Source: an uncultured Dysosmobacter sp. | GTDB taxonomy: Bacteria; Bacillota; Clostridia; Oscillospirales; Oscillospiraceae | Direction of reading: 5' to 3' | Length of the DNA: 64,000 nucleotides | Assembly (NCBI GenBank): GCA_934565855.1 | Contig: CAKTIO010000003.1 | Coordinates: 186,001 to 250,000, forward strand | Part shown: positions 44,301-51,256 of the stretch, piece after piece | How positions within the stretch are numbered: the first letter of the stretch is position 1 | Layout: every line of letters starts with the position of its first letter | The notes under the pieces: model-generated | Database searches by the model: none | What the model was told of the DNA's origin: nothing | What the model saw: the letters and a program-made list of their open reading frames with translations, nothing else | Position numbers and translations under genes: made by a program

Positions 44301-45821
44301 CTGAGCTGTCAGCTGGCAATCATCCAGAAGCGTTACCACATCATCGTCAGAGGGCAGCGATGCCATTGCCGCAGAAAGCGTCTTATGATACACTACCGCT
44401 CCATCTACCACCGTTGAGCAAATAGCGTCTTCTGCCGCAACCTCTTCTGTGAAATATACCTCGCCCTTTCGCGTAACAACCGTCAGTGCCGCATCATCCG
44501 CTGTGACCGTGTTCTCCGAAACCGTGTAGTCATTACAGGTCGTGACACGTCCTGTGACAGATGCCAATGTGGCGGGCAACTTCGCATTTGCTGTCAAAGC
44601 TCCTGCCAAAGCGATGGTTCTGCCGCTTCCCAGATAAACATTCTGAACTGTACCGTCTACCTTGTTTCCAGACACCACTGGAGCACCGGAAACATTCAAT
44701 GTGCCCAAGTCATAAATACCAGCGCCAATCGCTGCCGCAATCTCCTCACCGGAAGCATTGACTTTTTCCGTGGTAGTTGCGGTGTTATCGGAAATTTCAC
44801 CACCGTATAAATTCAGTGTACCGCCATTGATCTTAATACCACCACACTGAATCTGATAGTAGTTAGAATCTTCCATGAATTCTGCGCTGTTATTTGTAAC
44901 TACGCCATCGTTCATGGTCATTGTGCCATTGATACATACACCGCCACCAATCATGGCTTTGTTGTTGCGAATGATACCACCGTTCATTACCATTTCGCCA
45001 GAGATGAATGCGCCTCCGCCCTGCGTCAGGGTCGTATTCTCTTCAATCACGCCATCGTTCATGACGAATTTGCCGGTTCCCGCAGTATCATCCAGCGCAT
45101 ATACGCCGCCGCCACCGCCATGGAAATCACGCAAGCTGTGGTTGTCGGAAATCACACCGCCGTTCATTTCCAGATAGCCTCCGGCGTAGATGTAAACACC
45201 GCCGCCGTTCCATGCCCTGTTTCCAGACAGCGCACCGCCATTCAAAATGACAGAACCGGTCGTATCAATAAAGATTGCACCGCCATTATGTGCATTATCA
45301 TTTTTCCAGGAATCCTGCTTACTATTGCCGCCGGTGATCTTACCGCCGTTTTTGCTGTCCTGAATGGTCAGCTTACCAGCCACACTGATAACACTGCCAA
45401 TCCCCGTACCCGTCAAGGTGCAACCATTCAGATCCAGAACGACTTCCGCATCTGCCGGAATCGTCAGATTTGCGTCTTCCAACGCAATATCCTCCGACAG
45501 TCGATACGTTCCACTGGTCAACTCACCACCTGCAGAGGTAAGTTCCGCCTGTGCAGCCACGGGAGCCTCTTCTTCGTCCTCCCCCGCCTGTACCTGAATT
45601 TCCTCTTCGGCGGGTTCCTCGCTCTCCTGCTGCTCCTCTTCCTGCGCTTCCTCAGTCTCGGCGGCAGGCTCTTCCTCTACAGGCTGCTGGTCTTGTGCGG
45701 CAACGGCTGCCGCGACCTGCGGGACCTCTGCCGCCGGCTGTGCGTCATCCGCTAATGCATTTGGCATTAACGTAGATAGCATAGCCAGCGTCAACATCGC
45801 GGATGCAAAACGTTTGTTCAT
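41307..45821 (-). CDS. large SLH-domain beta-helix surface protein
   Basis: A 1504-residue secreted cell-wall protein. A signal peptide (residues 1-25, ending 'PNALADD') leads to a Glu-rich tail (about 30-85). Then come many beta-helix turns with 'GGAIFI', 'GGGVYI', 'NGGVISDN' and 'GGEISGN' in two blocks (about 120-430 and 560-910), a polymorphic adhesin-like repeat style. An Ig-like/putative cell-adhesion stretch and an InlB-type B repeat ('KKGTTVTITATPDKGYELGD') follow, and three SLH domains end the protein (about 1331-1504), each with 'CADAVAWAV' or 'YNAVAWALE' and 'TRGQIVTFL'. SLH repeats bind pyruvylated wall polymers. AGGAGGAAAG sets the start. Expression is preceded by a c-di-GMP-I riboswitch, two terminators and a possible leader ORF. 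Confidence 0.9.
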   Translation of the reverse strand: MNKRFASAMLTLAMLSTLMPNALADDAQPAAEVPQVAAAVAAQDQQPVEEEPAAETEEAQEEEQQESEEPAEEEIQVQAGEDEEEAPVAAQAELTSAGGELTSGTYRLSEDIALEDANLTIPADAEVVLDLNGCTLTGTGIGSVISVAGKLTIQDSKNGGKITGGNSKQDSWKNDNAHNGGAIFIDTTGSVILNGGALSGNRAWNGGGVYIYAGGYLEMNGGVISDNHSLRDFHGGGGGVYALDDTAGTGKFVMNDGVIEENTTLTQGGGAFISGEMVMNGGIIRNNKAMIGGGVCINGTMTMNDGVVTNNSAEFMEDSNYYQIQCGGIKINGGTLNLYGGEISDNTATTTEKVNASGEEIAAAIGAGIYDLGTLNVSGAPVVSGNKVDGTVQNVYLGSGRTIALAGALTANAKLPATLASVTGRVTTCNDYTVSENTVTADDAALTVVTRKGEVYFTEEVAAEDAICSTVVDGAVVYHKTLSAAMASLPSDDDVVTLLDDCQLTAQVGIVNGVSAILSSEKPVKITWEDADAGFFNVSSGAELTIKGQITIQGNYPVAGTEGVASASLYAFNVNGILNIGEKGAADAESPKVQGFNTAALNTDGYPANGTGGAMYVSKGGMVNFYSGILSGNTSSFGGAIYASGEGTVVNLYGGEISGNVARYGAGIAVRTNAVVNLSGTTICRNQADNIGVEKVFTSRDGAGVYLDGAAKLFMTDGSISENSAKNGMGGGVYLSGAGTEAVMTGGSISKNVATTDSAVWNGSQARGGGVYLSGASFTLVDGEIAENQCVKENGSANNAVAAGGISVSGSSNNQGVFTMEGGRVTGNSCPNNGGGVYITNYGTAKLVGGLIKNNTAATGGGVYMAQSTAGGEVLEFSDHPVIIDNQSLTGTSNNLVFAATAKKITLSGALTPGAYIGIGRYTIGAVVAEGTADYTATDADAAYFVVDNDASKLVQKSDSENTLVIANKTGTYHKLSLVLPEHVKANRAPESQVEAGKPCAITFTADAGYKIVSVKIGDAVQTLDENGALTLNSISADTTITVEETTVPVHVDPVKREISGVYGEKMEEPLEITATYSADSIIKSFELADGSTLPAGLTLGKDGVVSGVPTEVTSEDGQDAKVIVTAKNGEKADITLNIKITKAQPKLIITADKTELNGGGDVELTVTGIPDGSTVTVKQTDDQNTSEEKELTLTNGKVTVTLPNSSVKYTFTVSCTESENYFSGTASCDVSVSHYSSSSSSSGSSYVVFAPSSVKNGKVSVDPKNAKKGTTVTITATPDKGYELGDLVVKDASGKSIQLTDKGNGKYTFVMPASKVTVSAEFNEVQTAPVFADVPADAYCADAVAWAVQNGITNGLSDGTFGTSAPCTRGQIVTFLWRAAGSPAPKGTATVPADVVPGSYCYNAVAWALENGITKGLADGTFGVNNTCTRAQGVTFLYRAMGKAPSGTAAFTDVAADSFCADAVAWAVENGVTNGTTATTFSPNASCTRGQIVTFLYRAYQGK

Positions 45822-45874
45822 TCTCTTTCCTCCTATGATATTTGCCTGCTTCCGCAGGCTGGAATACATATAAC

Positions 45875-45914
45875 AAAAACGCTTTCCAGACACGGTCTCC
45901 CCCTGTCAGAAAGC
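45875..45914 (-). terminator. strong leader terminator before the SLH gene
   Basis: ACGCTTTC and GAAAGCGT (with inner GACA/TGTC) form a stem, and on the minus strand T-run 45875-45879 follows. It lies 54 bases before the start codon, so transcription must read through it for expression. Confidence 0.75.
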
Positions 45915-45959
45915 GTCCTTCTCTCCAATACCGGGAAACGTGCCGAGCAAGCTTTTCAT
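45906..45959 (-). CDS. possible 17-residue leader peptide
   Basis: ATG at 45959 follows AGAGAGGG by seven bases and reads MKSLLGTFPGIGEKDAF before TGA, whose codon lies in the left arm of the strong leader terminator (45875-45914). A ribosome finishing this ORF would open that stem, so coupling of translation to read-through is possible. The peptide has no amino-acid run typical of classic attenuation. Confidence 0.35.
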   Translation of the reverse strand: MKSLLGTFPGIGEKDAF

Positions 45960-45999
45960 GGTGTACCCTCTCTTTTCCTGCCAATCCAAAAACGAAGGG

Positions 46000-46023
46000 A
46001 AAAACACCGGCGTTTCCACTGGT
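46000..46023 (-). terminator. possible riboswitch terminator
   Basis: On the minus strand ACCAGTG-GAAA-CGCCGGT (one A-C mismatch, one G-U) is followed by GTTTTTC, directly after the aptamer's 3' strand. It is the natural expression platform of the riboswitch. Confidence 0.5.
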
Positions 46024-46026
46024 ATT

Positions 46027-46098
46027 CTGCAACTGGCTGACCCGAGGGGTCCCTATAGCTTTGCGTCCCCGCCTTGCGGCGGGTTTGCCCATGTTTGA
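46027..46098 (-). ncRNA. cyclic di-GMP-I (GEMM) riboswitch
   Basis: On the minus strand the conserved parts appear in order: GGGCAAACC, a CCGCC-GCAA-GGCGG hairpin with a GNRA loop, GGGACGCAAAGCTATAGGG, a GACC/GGTC helix, then CAGCCAGTTGCAG. These match the GEMM-I consensus, including the tetraloop and the GGACGCAAAGC core that binds the ligand. It lies right after a promoter and controls the SLH surface protein, a common class of c-di-GMP target. Confidence 0.92.
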
Positions 46099-46107
46099 TT
46101 GTTTCCC

Positions 46108-46135
46108 ATTATACCATATTCTTCTAAATACACAA
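46108..46135 (-). promoter_or_regulatory. promoter of the riboswitch/SLH transcript
   Basis: On the minus strand TTGTGT (46130-46135), 16 bases, TATAAT (46108-46113). Transcription would start about ten bases before the aptamer. A hairpin (46136-46163) abuts the -35 box. Confidence 0.6.
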
Positions 46136-46244
46136 GGACTTTTTGCATTTCTGCAAAAAGTCCGCTTTTACATGCCGCAGGCTTGAAGCCTGCGGCATGT
46201 CTTATATATAGAGAGAAGCGGTACAGCCGCAGCCGTACCGCTTC
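46136..46244. repeat. cluster of three hairpins between SigV-like operon and riboswitch
   Basis: GGACTTTTTGCA/TGCAAAAAGTCC (46136-46163), a perfect 15-bp ACATGCCGCAGGCTT stem (46170-46200) and GAAGCGGTAC/GTACCGCTTC (46215-46244). They presumably end the RsiV-like operon, but none has a standard T-run beyond the stem; the third resembles the hairpin at 52491-52523. Confidence 0.55.
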
Positions 46245-46262
46245 CTCCCTTTGATAGGACTC

Positions 46263-47090
46263 TTACTGAATTACAAATTCCACACTGCCCAGATAACCCG
46301 GCGCCACACTGTAGGGCGGGAACACCACCACAGCATCACCCTCTGCGTTCAGATAAAAGCTGGTGGTCTCGTCTACAGAGGTAAAGCCGCCCTCATCCAC
46401 GGTGAAGTAATCCTCCGGTCGCTCTGCCATCTGTCTCTGAATGGAGTCGTTGCAAATGCGTACCCAGTCCTCACCCAGCACATTGGCAAGGGTCAGTTCC
46501 TTCCCGCTGGCGATGTCCAGATTGTAATAGGTCTCCTCCTGATAGGCGTTGGCAATGGACACTGCACTTTCCAACACAAAGGACACTGTGGTGTCTGTCT
46601 GGGACTTGATATCATATGTCACTGTTACCTGATTGTCGTGCTGGTCCCATTCCTCCTGCGTGCCGCCTGTGGCAAAGAAGGCATCCTTATATTCCTGAAT
46701 CAGCTGCTGCCCCTCTGCGGTCTTTTCATTGACCTTTTCCTGAATTTCCTGATTGACCCTGTCAGCCAGCGCTCCGCCGCCGGTGATTCCCGGCTGCTGC
46801 ACCGTTACGGTACCGTCTTCATCCGAGGTCTGGGTGCTGCGCACAGTCATCAGCTGGAACAGCGGTCCTACCACGGGAAGGTCTCCCGCCGCAGCGGCAA
46901 AAGTGGGACTGATATTCAGCCCGGCGAAGGTCAGCACAAGGCACGCGGCAACCGTCCCGGCGGTTCTCCGGAACGTCTGTCGGCGCGCCCGCCGCTTTCC
47001 CTCCGCAATCCCCTGCCGCACCCGGTCGCTCAACTCCTGCGGAACGGGGGTATTCTGATAATTCTGCACGGATTTTTCAAAGGCTTTCAT
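46263..47090 (-). CDS. RsiV-like anti-sigma factor (DUF4163/DUF3298)
   Basis: A 275-residue bitopic protein. A short cytoplasmic N-terminus (1-40, sigma-binding in this family) precedes one transmembrane helix (about 43-62), then an extracytoplasmic DUF4163/DUF3298 domain ('YYNLDIASGKELTLANVLG' and 'FYLNAEGDAVVVFPPYSVAPG'). In Bacillus subtilis RsiV this domain binds lysozyme, releasing SigV. Paired here with an overlapping ECF sigma gene (four-base overlap), so lysozyme or a similar wall stress is the likely signal. GGAAGGAGAAG precedes the ATG. Confidence 0.85.
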   Translation of the reverse strand: MKAFEKSVQNYQNTPVPQELSDRVRQGIAEGKRRARRQTFRRTAGTVAACLVLTFAGLNISPTFAAAAGDLPVVGPLFQLMTVRSTQTSDEDGTVTVQQPGITGGGALADRVNQEIQEKVNEKTAEGQQLIQEYKDAFFATGGTQEEWDQHDNQVTVTYDIKSQTDTTVSFVLESAVSIANAYQEETYYNLDIASGKELTLANVLGEDWVRICNDSIQRQMAERPEDYFTVDEGGFTSVDETTSFYLNAEGDAVVVFPPYSVAPGYLGSVEFVIQ

Positions 47091-47572
47091 ACGTCTTCTC
47101 CTTCCATTGCGATCCGGAGCTTTTTCAGTCCGGAATACAGTCTGGTTTTTACGGTGCTAAGATTCCATCCGGTGGCTTCCGCGATTTCAGCCAGAGAAAG
47201 CTGCTCATAAAACCGCAGGCGGATCACGGTTTGGATCTCCGGCGGCAACTGGCTGATCTGGTCCTCCAGCGAATCCGCCGGATCCGGGTCCTCATAGCTG
47301 CCTGTATTCAGGGCTTCTTCAGTGACAAACAGGACTCGCTTTCTCCCCCGCAGCATATCTGTGCAAACGTTGGTCAGTATCCGGTAAAACCATGTCCGCA
47401 AAGCCTCCCGCTGCCGTAGGGCGCCGCGCTGCTCCAGCGCCCGGCACACCGCTGTCTGCACGGCGTCCAGTGCATCCTCCCGTGAGCGGAGATAGCTGTA
47501 CGCAAGCCGGTAAAAGCCAGTCTGATTGTCGATCAAATAGGTTTCCAGCGCCTGTTCTGTAATGGCTGCCAC
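47087..47572 (-). CDS. SigV-like ECF sigma factor
   Basis: A 161-residue ECF sigma factor: region 2 'TGFYRLAYSYLRSREDALDA' (about 19-38) and region 4 'LSLAEIAEATGWNLSTVKTRL' (about 123-145). The start is GTG at 47572 after AAGGAGGGA; upstream codons in the same frame lack homology. Its promoter (47608-47636) resembles its own family's target sites (GCAAAC/CGTCTA), implying autoregulation. Operon partner is the RsiV-like protein, and lysozyme response is inferred from that. Confidence 0.88.
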   Translation of the reverse strand: MAAITEQALETYLIDNQTGFYRLAYSYLRSREDALDAVQTAVCRALEQRGALRQREALRTWFYRILTNVCTDMLRGRKRVLFVTEEALNTGSYEDPDPADSLEDQISQLPPEIQTVIRLRFYEQLSLAEIAEATGWNLSTVKTRLYSGLKKLRIAMEGEDV

Positions 47573-47607
47573 GATTCTGCTGTCCCTCCTTTTCTGTTTC
47601 TGCTTAA

Positions 47608-47636
47608 TAGACGGAAAAGCCCGGAAAAAAGTTTGC
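47608..47636 (-). promoter_or_regulatory. ECF-type autoregulatory promoter of the SigV-like operon
   Basis: On the minus strand GCAAAC (47631-47636), 17 bases with a T-run, CGTCTA (47608-47613). The AAC and CGTC cores are the signature of ECF sigma promoters. Confidence 0.55.
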
Positions 47637-47678
47637 CCGTCCAAAAAGATGGGAAAATATTTTGCTCTATCCGGATAG

Positions 47679-47712
47679 AAAAGGCGGGGGTGTCTTCAAT
47701 CAGACACCCCCG
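47679..47712 (-). terminator. terminator of the M20D amidohydrolase gene
   Basis: CGGGGGTGTCT (47685-47695) pairs with 47702-47712; on the minus strand CCTTTTC follows. Confidence 0.75.
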
Positions 47713-47733
47713 TGCAGTTATTCTCTTCTAAAG

Positions 47734-48936
47734 TCAATGATGAAACCGGTCTATGGCGACCTGTGCCAGCACCGCTGCTGCAGGGACAATGGCTTCATCC
47801 GGAAATACCGTCTCCGCTACATGCAGCCCCAAAGTGCTGTTGGGGATCTCCGCACTTCCGGTCCCGATCAGGAACTGAACACCGTCTCCGCCGCAGGCAT
47901 CCAGCAGACAGGAAAAGTCATCCGATCCCAGAGAGGGCGTGCCGCTTTCCACCACGCTGCCTGCTCCCAGTACCTGCTCCGCCGCACGGATCACTGCCTG
48001 CGTACTCTCCTCACTGTTGACCAGCGGCGGCATTCCCTTTTCAAACGTCACCTCGCAGCGTCCATTCATTGCCTGCGCACAGCTGTCTGCCATCCGCCGG
48101 ATCGCCGCCTGATGAGCCGCCCGCACCTGCTTGTCCAGTGTGCGCAGCGTTCCCTGCAGCACAACCTCATTGGGAATAACATTTGCCGCCGTTCCGCCGT
48201 GGATAGAGCCAAAGGTCAGCACGGATGGCGCGGCAGGGTCCTTTTCCCGGCTGACAATAGTCTGCAGCTGCGTAAGAAGATACGCGGATAAAACGATGGG
48301 GTCCACACACTGGTCCGGATGCGCTCCGTGTCCGCCCTTTCCTATGACCCGCAGCGTCACGGTGTCACAGCTGGCATTGCTGATGCCGTGGCGTACCCCC
48401 GCCCTTCCCAGGGCAAGCGCGGGAGAACAGTGCAGCCCGATCACGCACTCTGGCTTCCACTGGTCAAACAGCCCTGCACGAAGCATGGTCATGGCACCGT
48501 CACAGCACTCCTCTGCACATTGGAAAACCACCATCACCGTTCCGGAGAGCTGGTCCCGGTGCTGACACAGATACTGTGCGCACCCCAGCAGTGCCGTGAT
48601 GTGAATGTCATGCCCGCAGGCATGGGAAACCCCCGCCTGTTGGGATGCAAACGGCAGCCCCGTGTTCTCCTGAATGGGCAGCGCATCGATATCCTCCCGC
48701 AGCGCCAGCACAGGACCCTCCGTCTTTCCGTGGATCAGCGCGGCAACTCCAGTGTCGTATCTTCCCGGCAGGATTTCCGCGCCATACCGTTTCAATTCCT
48801 CGCAGACCAGCGCCGTGGTCCGGTATTCCTCATGTCCCAGCTCGGGCTCCCGATGGATCCGGTGGCGGATGCTCAAAAGCTCGCTCTCCCGGTCCCGCAT
48901 CCATTGCAGGATGCTGTTTTCCGGTAATTGATTCAT
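47734..48936 (-). CDS. M20D family amidohydrolase (hippurate hydrolase/aminoacylase type)
   Basis: A 400-residue metal-dependent amidohydrolase. 'SIRHRIHREPELGHEEYRT' near residue 20, 'LREDIDALPIQENTGLPFAS', 'HACGHDIHITALLG' (metal His/Asp) and 'FQCAEE' (catalytic Glu) are typical of the M20D group that cleaves N-acyl amino acids such as hippurate or indole-amino conjugates. I start it at 48936, after GGGGAA; an in-frame TTG at 49032 lies further out without support. It follows the CdaR-type regulator gene on the same strand and could be part of its transcript. Confidence 0.88.
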   Translation of the reverse strand: MNQLPENSILQWMRDRESELLSIRHRIHREPELGHEEYRTTALVCEELKRYGAEILPGRYDTGVAALIHGKTEGPVLALREDIDALPIQENTGLPFASQQAGVSHACGHDIHITALLGCAQYLCQHRDQLSGTVMVVFQCAEECCDGAMTMLRAGLFDQWKPECVIGLHCSPALALGRAGVRHGISNASCDTVTLRVIGKGGHGAHPDQCVDPIVLSAYLLTQLQTIVSREKDPAAPSVLTFGSIHGGTAANVIPNEVVLQGTLRTLDKQVRAAHQAAIRRMADSCAQAMNGRCEVTFEKGMPPLVNSEESTQAVIRAAEQVLGAGSVVESGTPSLGSDDFSCLLDACGGDGVQFLIGTGSAEIPNSTLGLHVAETVFPDEAIVPAAAVLAQVAIDRFHH

Positions 48937-49040
48937 GGCAGATTCCCCATTATCCTGTTCAATATCCTTTGGATGCTCCCCGTTTCCGGGGGACATCCTT
49001 TTCAGTATATCCGCCAGGATTCCGGAAGTCAAATCATTCT

Positions 49041-50153
49041 TTAAATGGATAAATAAAGCAGAAGCCCATCCTTGGGCAGGCGCAGGTCATAGCCCGTCTT
49101 TTTCCGCAGCCGGTCAATGCGGTACTGAAAGGTATTCCGGTGGATAAACAGCACCTTTGCGCACTGCTGGATATCTCCGCCCTTTTCAAAATACAGCCGG
49201 ATGGTCTGGGAAAACTCCTGCACCTCCGGAGCCGTACAGGCGGCAAATACCAAATCGTGAATATCCTGCTTCATAGACAGCGGGATGCTTTGCAGGATAA
49301 ATTCCAGAGACGCCTGATCGTAAAACAGCACCTTTCCCTCCGGATACTGGGCTGCAACCCGCTCCGCCGTCCGTGCCTCCAAATAGCGCCGGCGCAGATC
49401 CTCCGCGCCGGTGGAAACATTGCTGAGTCCGGCGGAAACCTGCAAGCCCTGATAGCTCTGCACATCCCGGCAGATACGCTGGAGCCGGTCCAGTGCCTGG
49501 CTCCGGTCCGTGCTGCACAGCAGCACCATGACCTTGCTGTGGACCACGGCGCAGAAATGCCCGTCCGCCTCCTGAAAATGCTCCCGGATCATTTGGAGCA
49601 GCAGGCTGCTGCGCATTTCCTCCGGGTGCTTTACCGGGTCAATCCCCACCGGTTCCAACAGCGCCACAATGTAAGGCGCGTTAATGTCGAAGCCCAGCAG
49701 ACGTCCCCGCAGGTCCAACTCCGCCCAATCCGGCTTCTCAGAAAACAGCCAGTTTTCCACAAACAGCCCTCTCGCCTGCTCTAAAAGAGTCTGCTGGTCT
49801 CTCTGGTACATTCCCTCCAGCATAATGACCGTCATCCGCTGAATGACCTCACCGAAAACAGAGACCTCCTTTGGGTCCCCGGTAATGCCAATCACGCCCT
49901 CAATTTTTCCTCCGATCCGGATAGGCAGATTGATGCCGCACTGCACTCCTTTCTCCGGCTCGTCCTTCCAGATGGTCAGGGACGGAAGGTCCTCCCGGAT
50001 GATCCGCAGCGCCCCCTGATGGACTTTTCCGCAGCGGGCGGGATTGGTACTGGCGACAATGGTGCCGCTGTCATCCATAATATTGATGTCCCGGTGGATG
50101 GATGCTTTCATCTCATCCACAATGCTCTGCGCCTGTTGTTTGATCATTCTCAT
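49041..50153 (-). CDS. CdaR family sugar-diacid/glycerate regulator
   Basis: A 370-residue transcriptional activator of the CdaR type: an N-terminal diacid-recognition domain (about 1-135, with 'QQAQSIVDEM' and 'INIMDDSGTIVASTNPAR'), a central GGDEF-like domain (about 150-290) and a C-terminal PucR/HTH_30 helix-turn-helix ('CAKVLFIHRNTFQYRIDRL', about 330-350). In E. coli CdaR responds to glycerate or diacids and turns on garD/gudP/garK genes. Here it is divergent from glycerate dehydrogenase and glycerate kinase, the same type of target. GAGG lies just before the ATG. Confidence 0.9.
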   Translation of the reverse strand: MRMIKQQAQSIVDEMKASIHRDINIMDDSGTIVASTNPARCGKVHQGALRIIREDLPSLTIWKDEPEKGVQCGINLPIRIGGKIEGVIGITGDPKEVSVFGEVIQRMTVIMLEGMYQRDQQTLLEQARGLFVENWLFSEKPDWAELDLRGRLLGFDINAPYIVALLEPVGIDPVKHPEEMRSSLLLQMIREHFQEADGHFCAVVHSKVMVLLCSTDRSQALDRLQRICRDVQSYQGLQVSAGLSNVSTGAEDLRRRYLEARTAERVAAQYPEGKVLFYDQASLEFILQSIPLSMKQDIHDLVFAACTAPEVQEFSQTIRLYFEKGGDIQQCAKVLFIHRNTFQYRIDRLRKKTGYDLRLPKDGLLLYLSI

Positions 50154-50245
50154 GGCATCCTCAAATTATCTTCATTTTTATAAATATTTTACATAAAAAT
50201 TGTCAGAATTACAATCTCCTTTTTGGTATGATTTGTATGAAATCA

Positions 50246-50265
50246 ACCGCACTATCATGTGCGGT
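50246..50265. promoter_or_regulatory. inverted repeat before the glycerate dehydrogenase gene
   Basis: ACCGCAC-TATCAT-GTGCGGT is a perfect 7-6-7 palindrome immediately upstream of AAAAGGAGG. It is a candidate CdaR site or a 5'-end mRNA hairpin. The promoter itself is unclear (a TATGAT lies at 50227-50232 with no good -35), which fits a gene needing an activator. Confidence 0.5.
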
Positions 50266-50282
50266 AAAAGGAGGAACCTGTT

Positions 50283-51251
50283 ATGAAAATCGTAGTTCTG
50301 GACGGTTACACGGAAAATCCCGGTGATCTGAGTTGGAGCGCTGTGGAAGCGCTGGGTGACCTGGTGGTTTATGACCGCACCAGCCTGACCGATGAGGAGG
50401 AGATCATTTCTCGCATCGGAGATGCGCAGATCGTTGTTACCAACAAAACGCCCCTCTCCCGCCGGGTATTTGACGCCTGCCCCTCTATTCAGTATGTCGC
50501 CGTACTTGCCACGGGCTATAATGTCATCGACATCGCATACGCAAAGGAGCGCGGCATTGCCGTTTCCAATGTTCCCGTTTACGGCACCCGGTCCGTCAGC
50601 CAGTTCTCCATCGCGCTGCTGTTAGAGATCTGCCATCACATTGGTCATCACGATAAAACCGTTCACGACGGCAAGTGGGAAAGCTGCGATGACTGGTGCT
50701 ATTGGGACTATCCCCTGATCGAGCTTGCCGGAAAAACCTACGGACTGCTGGGCTGCGGCAACATCGGCATTCACACCGCTGAGATCGCCAAGGCACTGGG
50801 CATGCGGGTCATTGCCTACGATGCACGGGAAACCGAAGCAGGACACACTCTGGGTGTGGAATATGTCACACTGGACGAGCTGTTTGCCCAGTCGGACGTT
50901 CTGGGACTGCAAATGCCGCTCTTCCCCTTCAATACCGGTATCATTAACCGTGAAAACATTGCCAAGATGAAGGACGGTGTAATCATCATCAATAACAGCC
51001 GCGGTCAGATGGTGGTGGAACAGGATCTGGCAGATGCCCTGAATTCCGGAAAGGTTGCCGCAGCAGGACTGGACGTTGTTTCCACCGAACCCATCCGGGG
51101 CGATAACCCGCTGCTGAAAGCCAAGAACTGCATCATCACCCCGCATATGTCCTGGGGTGCCAAGGAGAGCCGTCAGCGTATCATGGACTGCACTGTGGAA
51201 AACATCCGTTCCTTCATGAACGGCGCTCCGCAGAATGTGGTCAATCCGTAA
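50283..51251 (+). CDS. D-2-hydroxyacid dehydrogenase, glycerate/hydroxypyruvate type
   Basis: A 322-residue NAD(P)-dependent dehydrogenase. The Rossmann motif 'GLLGCGNIGIHTAEIAKALG' sits near residue 150, the catalytic Arg in 'INNSRG' near 240, Glu in 'STEP' near 268 and His in 'TPHMSWG' near 287. The first 50 residues and 'VLATGYNVIDI' match glycerate dehydrogenase/hydroxypyruvate reductase. The next gene (6-bp gap) is glycerate kinase, so it most likely interconverts hydroxypyruvate (or tartronate semialdehyde) and D-glycerate. It heads a + strand operon divergent from CdaR. Confidence 0.88.
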   Translation: MKIVVLDGYTENPGDLSWSAVEALGDLVVYDRTSLTDEEEIISRIGDAQIVVTNKTPLSRRVFDACPSIQYVAVLATGYNVIDIAYAKERGIAVSNVPVYGTRSVSQFSIALLLEICHHIGHHDKTVHDGKWESCDDWCYWDYPLIELAGKTYGLLGCGNIGIHTAEIAKALGMRVIAYDARETEAGHTLGVEYVTLDELFAQSDVLGLQMPLFPFNTGIINRENIAKMKDGVIIINNSRGQMVVEQDLADALNSGKVAAAGLDVVSTEPIRGDNPLLKAKNCIITPHMSWGAKESRQRIMDCTVENIRSFMNGAPQNVVNP

Positions 51252-51256
51252 CGCCG

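Larger units (their letters stand above)
45822..46107 (-). promoter_or_regulatory. structured 5' leader of the SLH protein mRNA
   Basis: From the promoter the transcript meets a c-di-GMP-I aptamer (46098-46027), a small terminator (46023-46000), a possible 17-codon leader ORF (45959-45906), a strong terminator whose stem includes the end of that ORF (45914-45875), and then AGGAGGAAAG and the start codon at 45821. Confidence 0.75.
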
